Shown here: one piece after another, positions 1 to 5,708 of the stretch
How the letters are laid out: each line of letters begins with the position of its first letter
Numbering within the stretch: the first letter of the stretch is position 1
Assembly (NCBI GenBank): GCA_041908845.1
Contig: JAYREN010000200.1
Location: 1-5,708 of the forward strand
Source of the DNA: JAYREN01 sp041908845
GTDB lineage: Bacteria > Acidobacteriota > Holophagae > Holophagales > Holophagaceae
Length of the DNA: 5,708 nucleotides
Reading direction: 5' to 3'
The notes under the pieces: generated by a model
Databases searched by the model: none
The model's input: only the letters and a program-made list of their open reading frames with translations
Told to the model about the DNA's origin: nothing
Made by a program: the position numbers and the translations under genes

Positions 1-588
1 CCCAGCGACTCCCATCTCCAAGTCTTCTATCTGCGGGAGGGGGCGCTCTTCCAGGGGAGCCTCGGCGGCCCTGAGACTCTTCTTCTGACGGGCCTGAAGA
101 TCGATGCCGAGGCCCGGCTCTTCGCACAGCGCGGGGAGCAGGGCTGGGATCTCTGGCTCCAGGCGCGAGAGGGGGCGCCGCGCCTCCTGCGGGCCGGAAT
201 CGCGCCGCCTTCGGCCCAGGTGCCCGCCCAACCCGCCCTGCACACCAAGCTCAAGACTTCCGTGCGCACCTCGGAACCCACGCTATCCCAGGCCTGGGGC
301 AAGCCCGCCGAGTTGGTGCCGGAGGCCGCTTCCCCCTGGGCCCTCCACCTGGGCCAGTGGCCCTGGGAAGGCCTGCGGGTGGATTCCCGGGATCTCCGCC
401 CGGGCTACCGCCTGGCCCTGGATACCCCCTTCCTCTCCTGGGAACCCCGCTGCGCCACCCGCCTTCCCGGCGAGCATCTGCTCTTCCAGATGGGCCCCTA
501 CCTCTGGCTGCTAGAGCTGGACTCGGGAAAGCTGCATTTCTTCGCACGAGGGCAGGGGGCGCAGGTGGTGAGGATGGCGGAGAACTGA
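1..588 (+). CDS. 3' end of an unrecognised protein with a beta-propeller-like C-terminus (5'-partial)
   Basis: The frame is open from base 1 to a TGA at 586-588, giving 195 visible residues; the true start lies to the left of the window. I do not recognise the family. The sequence alternates short hydrophobic strands with turns. Residues about 159-184 (HLLFQMGPYLWLLELDSGKL and the following stretch) resemble a blade of the TolB/WD40-like kind, where an aromatic strand leads into an L-D-x-x-S-G-K turn. Residues about 66-90 are rich in proline, alanine and glutamine and look like a linker between two beta-rich parts. No catalytic motif, transmembrane segment or signal sequence is visible in this fragment. 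Codons end mostly in G or C, as in the operon at the other end of the window, so it looks native. It converges on the minus-strand gene ending at 697. The existence of the gene is fairly sure; the propeller reading is an inference from a short stretch. Confidence 0.7.
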   Translation, partial: PSDSHLQVFYLREGALFQGSLGGPETLLLTGLKIDAEARLFAQRGEQGWDLWLQAREGAPRLLRAGIAPPSAQVPAQPALHTKLKTSVRTSEPTLSQAWGKPAELVPEAASPWALHLGQWPWEGLRVDSRDLRPGYRLALDTPFLSWEPRCATRLPGEHLLFQMGPYLWLLELDSGKLHFFARGQGAQVVRMAEN

Positions 589-636
589 AACAACCGATTG
601 GACCGTTCTGTTTCTGTCCGACGTTCCTGGGTGCGT

Positions 637-664
637 TGCTGATTCAACGGAATGCCCGTCAGCA
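637..664. terminator. Weak hairpin between convergent gene ends
   Basis: TGCTGA at 637-642 pairs with TCAGCA at 659-664 (6 bp). An inner CGG/CCG stem (648-650 with 656-658) closes a 5-nt loop, leaving a 5-nt bulge (TTCAA) on the left arm. It sits in the 108-base gap where the + strand gene (stop 588) and the minus-strand gene (stop 697) meet tail to tail, the expected place for a two-way terminator. Neither side has a T-run, so a classic intrinsic terminator is not shown. The rest of 589-696 holds nothing else I can support. Confidence 0.25.
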
Positions 665-696
665 CTGATCTTCCCCCGGGTGAATTGGACCAGGAT

Positions 697-1641
697 TCAG
701 TACATGAACCCGTGAGTTCCCTTCGCGACGGTCACCACTTCCGGTTCGGAGGTCTTGGTGCTGCCGTTCTCGAACGTGCATGTCCAGCGTTCCAGAGACT
801 CCACACCACGGCTGGAGAAGGTGTACCAGACAACCTCGGTCGTTTTCGAAGTGCGGCGGACATAAGTGCGGAAGTCCTTGGTGCAGGGCTTGGTCCAAGT
901 CCACTTGGTTTGGATTTCTTCCTGAATCCGCTGACGTTCACTTGCCCTCTGTTTCTCGTCCTTCAGGGTGCTTCTCTGGCGCATGACTTCGTTCAGGAGG
1001 GCATCCATCGAATCTACAAGGTGACAGTCACCCCAACCGATGGCATGCCAATATGCACCAATCTCCGAGACCTCCCGCAAGAACAGGGCTTTCTCGGCGA
1101 AGGATTCTGGCGTTCCATCAACCTCGATCAGGGCGCCCAGGTCCTTGGTCCCGCGAGGCGGCATCGGGAAGACGTAATCGTGCTCAGGAACAAACTCCGA
1201 TGCGGGGACTTTCTCGCGGTTTAAGCAATCCGCTGCCTCAGGGAAGGGGTCACCCTCGGGTAGACCGTAGACCTGGACATACCCTCCGATGTCATCAAGC
1301 CACTGGTACGCCACCAACCGCCACCCCTTCTGCAGATGGACCCGCTTGAAGAGGGGGAGCAGGAGCATGGGATCGCGAGGCGACTTACTCCAGGTGCCTG
1401 AAAATCCATTTTCATCGGTGATCTTGTGCAGACCCGTGGAAGGGAGGTATGGCGCATCCTTGAACAGGTCCGAGACCTTGCCGCGAAGCTCGTTAAGATC
1501 AGAAATCTTGATCGTTGTCTCTGTGCTCACTTCGCCGGTTGTCTGCCGATTGCAATCCGGTCCCTGAGCATAGATGACTGCACCTGCCAACCCACCAAGC
1601 ACTGCCCCGGAGAGCGTTCGAGTCGCAGGGGAGACCATCAT
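697..1641 (-). CDS. Hypothetical exported or membrane-anchored protein, 314 aa, unknown family
   Basis: I do not recognise this protein. Residues 10-25 (LSGAVLGGLAGAVIYA) are a hydrophobic, glycine-rich segment after R8. It could be a signal peptide cut after A25 (Y-A before Q) or a glycine-zipper-like membrane anchor. The rest is soluble, with five cysteines (C30, C139, C206, C253, C288) that could form disulfides outside the cytoplasm. Residues about 212-246 are a highly charged helix (E, K, R, Q), possibly a short coiled coil. It divides an N-terminal mixed domain (tryptophan-rich around 107-115 and 198-203) from a C-terminal beta-rich domain (about 247-305) with repeated T/W/V strands. 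The first of two adjacent ATG codons is chosen; AAGG lies 10 nt before it as a ribosome site. Codon use differs from the neighbours: 13 of the first 30 codons end in A or T, against 2 of the first 30 in the glycosyltransferase gene. This suggests transfer or relaxed selection. The gene stands alone, downstream of the polysaccharide operon on the same strand. That the ORF is real is likely; its function is unknown. Confidence 0.72.
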   Translation of the reverse strand: MMVSPATRTLSGAVLGGLAGAVIYAQGPDCNRQTTGEVSTETTIKISDLNELRGKVSDLFKDAPYLPSTGLHKITDENGFSGTWSKSPRDPMLLLPLFKRVHLQKGWRLVAYQWLDDIGGYVQVYGLPEGDPFPEAADCLNREKVPASEFVPEHDYVFPMPPRGTKDLGALIEVDGTPESFAEKALFLREVSEIGAYWHAIGWGDCHLVDSMDALLNEVMRQRSTLKDEKQRASERQRIQEEIQTKWTWTKPCTKDFRTYVRRTSKTTEVVWYTFSSRGVESLERWTCTFENGSTKTSEPEVVTVAKGTHGFMY

Positions 1642-1689
1642 CGTCGGAGTACCTTGGGGGGAGAATGGATGCGCGAAAGTGTGGATTCC

Positions 1690-1720
1690 AGTATCGCACA
1701 GGGGTAAGGCGCCTTCTCAA
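1690..1720 (-). promoter_or_regulatory. Possible promoter of the orphan gene, with 19-nt spacer and palindrome
   Basis: Reading the minus strand, TTGAGA (1720-1715) is followed after 19 nt by GATACT (1695-1690), preceded by TGC, which makes an extended -10 (TGn). The -10 box matches the sigma-70 consensus at four of six bases. The start of transcription would fall near 1683, leaving a leader of about 40 nt before the ATG at 1641. The spacer contains the perfect palindrome AAGGCGCCTT (1706-1715). A dyad inside an over-long spacer recalls MerR-type operators, but no MerR-type gene is present here, so this is only a resemblance. Chance matches of this quality are common. Confidence 0.28.
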
Positions 1721-1728
1721 ACCCCCTG
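1699..1728. other. Imperfect inverted repeat upstream of the orphan gene
   Basis: CAGGGGT (1699-1705) pairs with ACCCCCTG (1721-1728) with one bulged C. An inner AAG/CTT arm (1706-1708 with 1713-1715) sits inside, with CTCAA bulged on one side. The element overlaps the possible promoter spacer. It could be an operator, or a structure that stops read-through from the operon upstream; no T-run follows it on the minus strand. A further perfect 10-base palindrome, TTCCATGGAA, lies nearby at 1751-1760. Confidence 0.3.
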
Positions 1729-1792
1729 GAAGACGTTCCTGATCAAGGCCTTCCATGGAATTACTTTCATGATCTTGGGTTATCAAAGACCT

Positions 1793-1806
1793 GCAGGAAG
1801 TCCTGC
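1793..1806 (-). terminator. Small hairpin downstream of the glycosyltransferase operon
   Basis: GCAGG (1793-1797) pairs with CCTGC (1802-1806) around the tetraloop AAGT. On the minus strand the stem is followed by AGGTCTTTGAT, which is only slightly T-rich. It lies about 65 nt past the glycosyltransferase stop and could back up the stronger hairpin at 1852-1870. The short stem keeps this a weak call. Confidence 0.3.
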
Positions 1807-1851
1807 CTGTTTCTAGGCGAGTCCGAGTTTCTGATTGAGGGAATCTTGGGC

Positions 1852-1870
1852 AAGACGGCGCTTCCGTCTT
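1852..1870 (-). terminator. Hairpin directly after the operon's last stop codon
   Basis: AAGACGG (1852-1858) and CCGTCTT (1864-1870) form a perfect 7-bp stem with a 5-nt loop. On the minus strand it starts immediately after the TGA of the glycosyltransferase gene (1873-1871). Position and stem quality fit an operon terminator or a 3'-end stabilising structure. The bases after the stem (GCCCAAGATT) are not T-rich, so efficient intrinsic termination is uncertain. Apart from the elements listed separately, I see nothing in the spacer 1642-1870. Confidence 0.5.
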
Positions 1871-3277
1871 TCACACCGTCCCGGCACCGCTGGTGGCGCC
1901 GGTCCGCTGCATGCGGCCCCAGCCGCTGCGGCCGCGGAGGAAGTCCAGGATGCCGGTGAGGCGCCAGAGGACGGTGAGCTGGCGGTAGCCGAAGTTCTCG
2001 AGGATGGCGGTGAGCAGGAGCAGCAGGAAGGCCTTGAGGCCCTGGTAGCGGTGGCCGCCGTTCACTTCCAGCAGTACGGCGGCGATGGAGTTGAGCAGGC
2101 CCAGGAAGAAGGCCACCAGCAGGAAGAGGCTGGCGAAGGGGAGATCGATGCCGCCCAGGAACAGGTAGCAGGCGAAGAGGACGTAGCCGGCCAGTTCCAC
2201 CAGAGGCCCCAGGGCCTCGAAGATGACGAAGAAGGGCATGGAGATCAGGCCGAGGCTGCCGTACCTCGGGTTGAGGAAGAGCCGGCGATGGCCCCAGAGG
2301 GCCTCCAGGAGGCCGCGCTGCCAGCGGTTCCGCTGGCGCCTGAGGGTCTTGAAGTGCTCGGGCACCTCGGTCCAGCAGATGGGGTCGGGCACCATGGCGA
2401 TGGTGAAGGGCTGCCGCTTCTCCCGCAGATGGCGGTGCAGGCGCAGGATGGCCTCGAAATCCTCGCCGACGGTGCTGGTCCTGAAGCCCCCGATCTCCTC
2501 CAGCAGATCCCGGCGGAAGATCCCGAAGGCGCCGGAGACGATGAACAGCATCTTGAAGGAGGCCAGGCCTACCCGGCCGTACAGGAAGGCCCGCAGGTAT
2601 TCGACGATCTGGAACCGGGGCAGCCAGTTCTTGGGCAGAAAGATGCCGCGGATGCCATTGGGGGTCACGTGGCAGCCGTTGAGCGGACGGATGACACCGC
2701 TGCAGGCCACGGTGTTGGGCGCATCCAGGAAGGGGCGCACGGCCCGCAGCAGGGCGTCGTTTTCCAGCAGGCTGTCCCCGTCCATGCAGCAGACCAGGGG
2801 ATAGCGGGCCAGGTTCAAGGCGCAGTTGAGGGCGTCGGCCTTGCCACCGTTCTCCTTGTCCACCACCACCAGGTTCGGCACGTAGAGGCTTTCAAAGACA
2901 TTGCGCACGGGCCTGGTGGCAAGGCCCTTCCGCACCACGCGATGGGAGGGGCGCAGCCTGAAGGCCTTGATGAGCAGCTCCAGGGAATCGTCCGTGCTGC
3001 CATCGTTCACCACGATGACCTGGGTCTCGGGATAGCGCAGGGCCAAAAGGCTGCTCACGCTCCCCACCACGCCGGCGGCCTCGTTGTAGACGGGGCACAG
3101 CAGGCTGATGGGCTTGTAGTGCTGGGTGCCGAACAGGGTCTCCATCTCGTCCCAGTCCACCGAGCTCAGGTAGCGGCGCATGGCGAAGTAGGACCGGGCC
3201 AGGAAGGTGAGCTGGTAGCCGTTCATGGCAAGGAAGTAGAGGAGGATCCCCAGTTCGAGGAAGGAGAGGGGGTTCAC
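1871..3277 (-). CDS. Membrane-embedded processive family 2 glycosyltransferase (exopolysaccharide synthase type)
   Basis: This 468-residue protein has the full motif set of BcsA/PgaC/hyaluronan-synthase-like GT2 enzymes. These are N-D-G-S-T at 91-95 (UDP-sugar binding), K-E-N-G-G-K-A-D at 141-148, the D-G-D metal-binding motif at 166-168, S-G-A at 248-250, the catalytic-base motif G-E-D at 271-273 (usually T-E-D), and Q-R-N-R-W at 315-319 (Q-x-x-R-W, typical of processive enzymes). One hydrophobic helix lies at about 4-27. The cytoplasmic catalytic domain spans roughly 54-335, and three or more membrane segments lie at about 343-375, 380-403 and 414-430. It probably polymerises a nucleotide-sugar and moves the chain across the inner membrane; substrate and product cannot be read from the sequence. 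The C-terminus ends about 38 residues after the last hydrophobic stretch, with no room for a PilZ c-di-GMP domain. The start is a GTG whose last two bases and the next A form the TGA of the HEAT-repeat gene (GTGA overlap), with GGGGGCGG just upstream. It is the last gene of the operon. Confidence 0.93.
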   Translation of the reverse strand: MNPLSFLELGILLYFLAMNGYQLTFLARSYFAMRRYLSSVDWDEMETLFGTQHYKPISLLCPVYNEAAGVVGSVSSLLALRYPETQVIVVNDGSTDDSLELLIKAFRLRPSHRVVRKGLATRPVRNVFESLYVPNLVVVDKENGGKADALNCALNLARYPLVCCMDGDSLLENDALLRAVRPFLDAPNTVACSGVIRPLNGCHVTPNGIRGIFLPKNWLPRFQIVEYLRAFLYGRVGLASFKMLFIVSGAFGIFRRDLLEEIGGFRTSTVGEDFEAILRLHRHLREKRQPFTIAMVPDPICWTEVPEHFKTLRRQRNRWQRGLLEALWGHRRLFLNPRYGSLGLISMPFFVIFEALGPLVELAGYVLFACYLFLGGIDLPFASLFLLVAFFLGLLNSIAAVLLEVNGGHRYQGLKAFLLLLLTAILENFGYRQLTVLWRLTGILDFLRGRSGWGRMQRTGATSGAGTV

Positions 3278-4362
3278 AGCCGCCCCCGCAGTTCAATCCA
3301 TTCCAGGCGCTCCAGGGCCATGTCCCGGGCGAAGGGGTCGCTGGCGGGATCCTGGGCGATCCACCGCAGCACCTCCCGACCCGGGGGCCCCAGTTCCGCT
3401 AGGCTGCGGGAGGCATGCCTGCGGATATCGAAGACGGGATCGGCGATCAGGTCCATGAGCAGGGGCAGCGAGGTCGCGCCGCCCAGGGAGCCCGAGACCT
3501 GGGCCAGATGCATGCGGAGCAGGGGGTGCGGATCCTCGGCGAAGCGGGCGAGGCGCGGGAAGATCCTCGGGTCGCCGATGGCGAGGAAGGCCTTGATGGC
3601 CGCGCACTGCACTTCCACGTTCTCTGAATCCAGCAGGCGCTCGAGGATGGGCTGCGCCTCCGGCACGCGATGGCTGGCCGCCAGTAGGGCGAAGAGGCGC
3701 CAGCGCAGGTGCGAATCGGGAGTGCCTTCCAGGTGGGCCGCCAGGCGGGGCACCAGGGCGGGGCCGAAGTCCTCCAGCACCGCCAGCATGCGGTTCTGCT
3801 GGTACTGCTCCTGGGAGGAGACCCACTCGAAGACCGGCCGGGCAAACGTAAGATCCGTGCTGCGGCTGAGGGTGCGGGCGGCGGCGTAGGCCACATAGGC
3901 CACCGGATCATCCAGCAGCGTCAGCACCCTGGGCAGGTGTGCGTTCAATCCGAAGGCCCAGACCTCCAGGGCCGCCGTGGCGCGGATGCGGGGGGTGCGA
4001 TGGGCCAGGCGTTCCTCGAGATCCTGATCCAGACCGGCGACGCGATAGATCGTCTTCAGGCGCTCACCTTCCGTGCCACCCACGGAGTTCCGAAGGCGTT
4101 GGAGGAAGTTCCTTAGGTAGGGGCGCTGGTCCGCAGGGATGCCCAGGAATGCCTCGGGCACAGGACTGTCTCCAAAGAGATACTCCGGAACCACGGCCTC
4201 CCAGCCCCGGAAGGCGGCGATGCGCCTGGAGTTGCGCCGATCGGCCCGGTACTGCATGAGTCCCGTGGCGATCACCAGCATGATGAGGGCCGCGGCCAGG
4301 CCGATGGCGCTCCAGAGCAGGATCCTAAGGGGGAGTTCAGGGGCGAGCCCCCACGGCGGCAT
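3274..4362 (-). CDS. Membrane-anchored HEAT-repeat protein
   Basis: The protein has 362 residues. A single transmembrane helix lies at about 13-36 and is followed at once by a basic stretch (R39, R42, R43, R46, R47). By the positive-inside rule, the bulk faces the cytoplasm. From about residue 115 to 355 the sequence consists of helical repeats of about 30 residues with the HEAT pattern. Examples are the units starting near 120, 151, 188, 217, 246, 277 and 309, several ending in D-P or E-D-P before the next unit. HEAT arrays act as protein-binding scaffolds. Its place between a receiver gene and a glycosyltransferase gene suggests that it assembles or regulates the synthase (inference). No catalytic motif is seen. 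The ATG is 6 nt after the stop of the receiver gene and in the same frame. No Shine-Dalgarno sequence precedes it, so re-initiation by ribosomes leaving the upstream gene is likely. A GGGG/CCCC hairpin (4340-4351) falls just inside the coding start. The gene overlaps the next one by 4 nt. Confidence 0.88.
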   Translation of the reverse strand: MPPWGLAPELPLRILLWSAIGLAAALIMLVIATGLMQYRADRRNSRRIAAFRGWEAVVPEYLFGDSPVPEAFLGIPADQRPYLRNFLQRLRNSVGGTEGERLKTIYRVAGLDQDLEERLAHRTPRIRATAALEVWAFGLNAHLPRVLTLLDDPVAYVAYAAARTLSRSTDLTFARPVFEWVSSQEQYQQNRMLAVLEDFGPALVPRLAAHLEGTPDSHLRWRLFALLAASHRVPEAQPILERLLDSENVEVQCAAIKAFLAIGDPRIFPRLARFAEDPHPLLRMHLAQVSGSLGGATSLPLLMDLIADPVFDIRRHASRSLAELGPPGREVLRWIAQDPASDPFARDMALERLEWIELRGRL

Positions 4363-4368
4363 GAAGGA

Positions 4369-4764
4369 TCAGACGGTCCGGCGCGCGAGGCGCCAGAGTC
4401 GTTCCAGGAGCAGGGGAATGGAGATGGGCTTGGACATGAAGTCATCGGCCCCGGCTGAGAAGCAGGCCACCATGTCCTTCTCGTTCTGGTTGGCGGAGAT
4501 CACCAGAATGGGCACCTGGCCCTGGGGCGAGGGCAACTGGCGGATCTCCTGGATGAGCCGGAAGCCGTTCATGGCGGGCATCATCAGGTCCGTCACCACC
4601 AGGTTCACCCACTGCTCCTGCAGGTAATCCAGGGCCTCCTGCCCGTTGGTGGCCAGCAGCACGTTCAGGCCTTCCATCTGGAGACGGGAGCGCAGGAGGT
4701 TGGCCGTCAGGGGCTCGTCCTCCGCAACCAGCACCCAGGTGTTGTCCGGCCAGATTCTCGTCAT
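4369..4764 (-). CDS. Stand-alone response regulator receiver protein (CheY-like)
   Basis: The protein has 131 residues and is a single receiver domain with no output domain. The acidic metal-binding residues are E15 and D16 (motif V-A-E-D-E), the phosphoacceptor is D59 (V-V-T-D-L-M-M-P), the switch residue is S90 (V-I-S-A-N), the aromatic partner is F109, and the invariant lysine is K112 (S-K-P). All key residues are present, so phosphorylation by a histidine kinase is expected; no kinase gene is in the window. With no DNA-binding or enzymatic domain it must act through a partner. The nearest candidates are the HEAT-repeat protein and the glycosyltransferase encoded just downstream (inference from gene order). 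The ATG lies 4 nt after the stop of the barrel gene, with only a weak AGAG/AAGG signal before it, fitting translational coupling. Confidence 0.93.
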   Translation of the reverse strand: MTRIWPDNTWVLVAEDEPLTANLLRSRLQMEGLNVLLATNGQEALDYLQEQWVNLVVTDLMMPAMNGFRLIQEIRQLPSPQGQVPILVISANQNEKDMVACFSAGADDFMSKPISIPLLLERLWRLARRTV

Positions 4765-4768
4765 GACT

Positions 4769-5708
4769 CTAGTATGCCTTGCCCAGCCATCGGAGGCCGA
4801 AGACCAGCGTGTGTTCGCGGTAGGCTTCGGGGTCTGTGGTCTGCATCACAGGCAAGCCCGCCCTGCTGGCGTTCCAGGCTCCGAAGAGCCCCAGCCGATT
4901 GTCCAGGAGGCGCCATTCGCCGGAAAGCCCGTATGCCCACCCGAACTGGCTGGCATCGTCGTTCACTCGCTGATTACCGGCCTGGAGATTCAGGGTGAGT
5001 TGATAGTGCCGGGCCTGCTTGAAGGTGGCGGCGGTGGTGAGACCCACGTAGCGGAATCGTTCGGGGTTGAAGAAGCCCAGGGGAAGCGTTTCGGAATAAC
5101 CGAAGCCCCGTCCCACCAGGCCACCCCGGAACTCGATCCAGGAGAGGGGAAAGCGCCTTTCATAGCTGGCGAAGAAGGAGGTGCGACGACTGCCCACCGA
5201 GAGATCACCCCGGCCCGCACCGAGATTCACCGTGTCCAGGCCATCGCCGAAGACCCAGGCCAGCCCAAGGTCCACGGTGCGGATGCTGCCCCGGCGATCC
5301 GTGGCGGAGGGGGTGAAATCCAGAAGGCTTCGCGCGGCATCCACCTGCACCTGGAGCCCGGGCATCACCCTGAAACCGGCGCCCGCATTCCAGGCGGAGC
5401 TCGCCTCGCCGCCGAAGTCCGAGTGCCACTGGAATCCTGCCGAAACCCGCCACCGGCTGCCCAGACTCTGGCGCAGGGAGGCGCCCACCTGAGTGGATTG
5501 GCGCTCCTGATCCTGGAAGAGGAGCCGGTTGCGGCCCAGTTCCAATTGGGCGGAGCCCTCCAGGAAAGGCACCCGGACCCGCAGCGCGGGGAGTTCGGTG
5601 CGGAGCCCCTCGTTGGTGTCCGTGCGGCTTTGGCGCAGCTCCACCCAGGGACCGCTGCCGGAGACATTCTCCATCAGGGCATCCTGGGCGTCCCTTTGAG
5701 CGGATCCC
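4769..5708 (-). CDS. C-terminal beta-barrel of an outer membrane protein, polysaccharide-export type (5'-partial)
   Basis: The frame is open from the right edge to a TAG at 4771-4769, showing 312 residues. The first in-frame ATG (5674) is not a convincing start: the frame stays open upstream of it and no signal peptide follows it, so the gene begins outside the window. The visible part is a run of amphipathic beta strands with aromatic girdles and G/D/N turns, for example around G-A-G-F-R-V, F-F-A-S-Y-E-R-R-F and L-F-G-A-W-N-A-S. It ends in a strand with a C-terminal tyrosine (L-V-F-G-L-R-W-L-G-K-A-Y), which resembles the signal for outer-membrane insertion. A G-F-F-N-P-E-R-F stretch recalls the G-Y-F-S-P-Q-x-Y element I know from BcsC-type barrels. 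Such proteins usually carry an N-terminal TPR domain and export cellulose or poly-N-acetylglucosamine; YaiO-type barrels are an alternative. Lying first in the operon with a GT2 synthase supports a polymer-export role. The barrel is well supported; the exact family is not. Confidence 0.8.
   Translation of the reverse strand, partial: GSAQRDAQDALMENVSGSGPWVELRQSRTDTNEGLRTELPALRVRVPFLEGSAQLELGRNRLLFQDQERQSTQVGASLRQSLGSRWRVSAGFQWHSDFGGEASSAWNAGAGFRVMPGLQVQVDAARSLLDFTPSATDRRGSIRTVDLGLAWVFGDGLDTVNLGAGRGDLSVGSRRTSFFASYERRFPLSWIEFRGGLVGRGFGYSETLPLGFFNPERFRYVGLTTAATFKQARHYQLTLNLQAGNQRVNDDASQFGWAYGLSGEWRLLDNRLGLFGAWNASRAGLPVMQTTDPEAYREHTLVFGLRWLGKAY

Noticed and set aside
104..514. A 136-codon + strand frame overlapping the left-edge gene
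   Set aside because: The product is rich in P, R and S without strand or helix patterning. The frame open from base 1 to 588 has better composition and codon use.
681..699. A 5-bp inverted repeat (TGAAT/ATTCA) over the stop codon of the orphan gene
   Set aside because: The stem is short and AT-rich with a 9-nt loop and no T-run behind it, so it is weaker than expected for a terminator and likely to occur by chance.
652..1224. A 190-codon open frame on the + strand, antisense to the orphan gene
   Set aside because: The minus-strand frame is longer, has a ribosome site, an N-terminal export segment and balanced composition. The + frame has no recognisable domain and no clear ribosome site.
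1717..1770. A 17-codon minus-strand ORF upstream of the orphan gene that could be a leader peptide
   Set aside because: It has no good ribosome site, no run of a regulatory amino acid, and would end before the likely transcription start of the orphan gene.
1835..3889. A 684-codon open frame on the + strand, antisense to the glycosyltransferase and HEAT genes
   Set aside because: Its product is a low-complexity string of A, E, Q, G and H, then R and S, which is typical of the complement of GC-rich coding sequence. The opposite strand carries two clear protein families with intact motifs. Length alone is not evidence here.
1..5708. Search for tRNA or rRNA genes, CRISPR arrays, insertion sequences and long direct repeats
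   Set aside because: I saw no cloverleaf-like sequence, regularly spaced repeats, transposase motifs or terminal inverted repeats by eye; weak or diverged elements could still be missed.

Overview
The window is mostly GC-rich Gram-negative DNA. It holds five genes, two of them cut by the window edges. The outer-membrane beta-barrel gene shows a diderm. The strong G/C preference at third codon positions and the mix of HEAT-repeat, receiver and glycosyltransferase genes would suit Acidobacteriota (Holophaga/Geothrix type) or a deltaproteobacterial lineage. That placement is an impression, not something the sequence proves.

Left part (1-588, + strand): the 3' end of an unrecognised gene whose last residues look like a beta-propeller blade. 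A 108-base gap between convergent gene ends follows (589-696), with one modest hairpin. Next, on the minus strand (697-1641), comes a 314-residue protein with an N-terminal export or anchor segment and no recognisable family. Its codon use is clearly less GC-biased than that of its neighbours, so it may be acquired.

The 229-base spacer 1642-1870 has no credible gene. It carries a 7-bp hairpin right behind the stop codon of the upstream operon, a second hairpin at 1793-1806, and a palindrome-rich stretch overlapping a possible promoter for the orphan gene.

Right part (1871-5708, minus strand): a tightly packed operon read right to left. It encodes the C-terminal beta-barrel of a polysaccharide-export-type outer membrane protein (the 5' end lies beyond the window), a stand-alone CheY-like receiver, a membrane-anchored HEAT-repeat protein, and a membrane-embedded processive family 2 glycosyltransferase. 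Junctions are a 4-nt gap, a 6-nt gap and an overlapping GTGA, so translational coupling is likely. The reading I favour is an exopolysaccharide synthesis and export machine. The glycosyltransferase would polymerise and extrude the chain through the inner membrane, and the barrel protein would pass it through the outer membrane. The receiver and the cytoplasm-facing HEAT scaffold could regulate or assemble the synthase. The glycosyltransferase lacks a C-terminal PilZ domain, so direct c-di-GMP control of the BcsA kind is not visible. The polymer itself cannot be told from the sequence.
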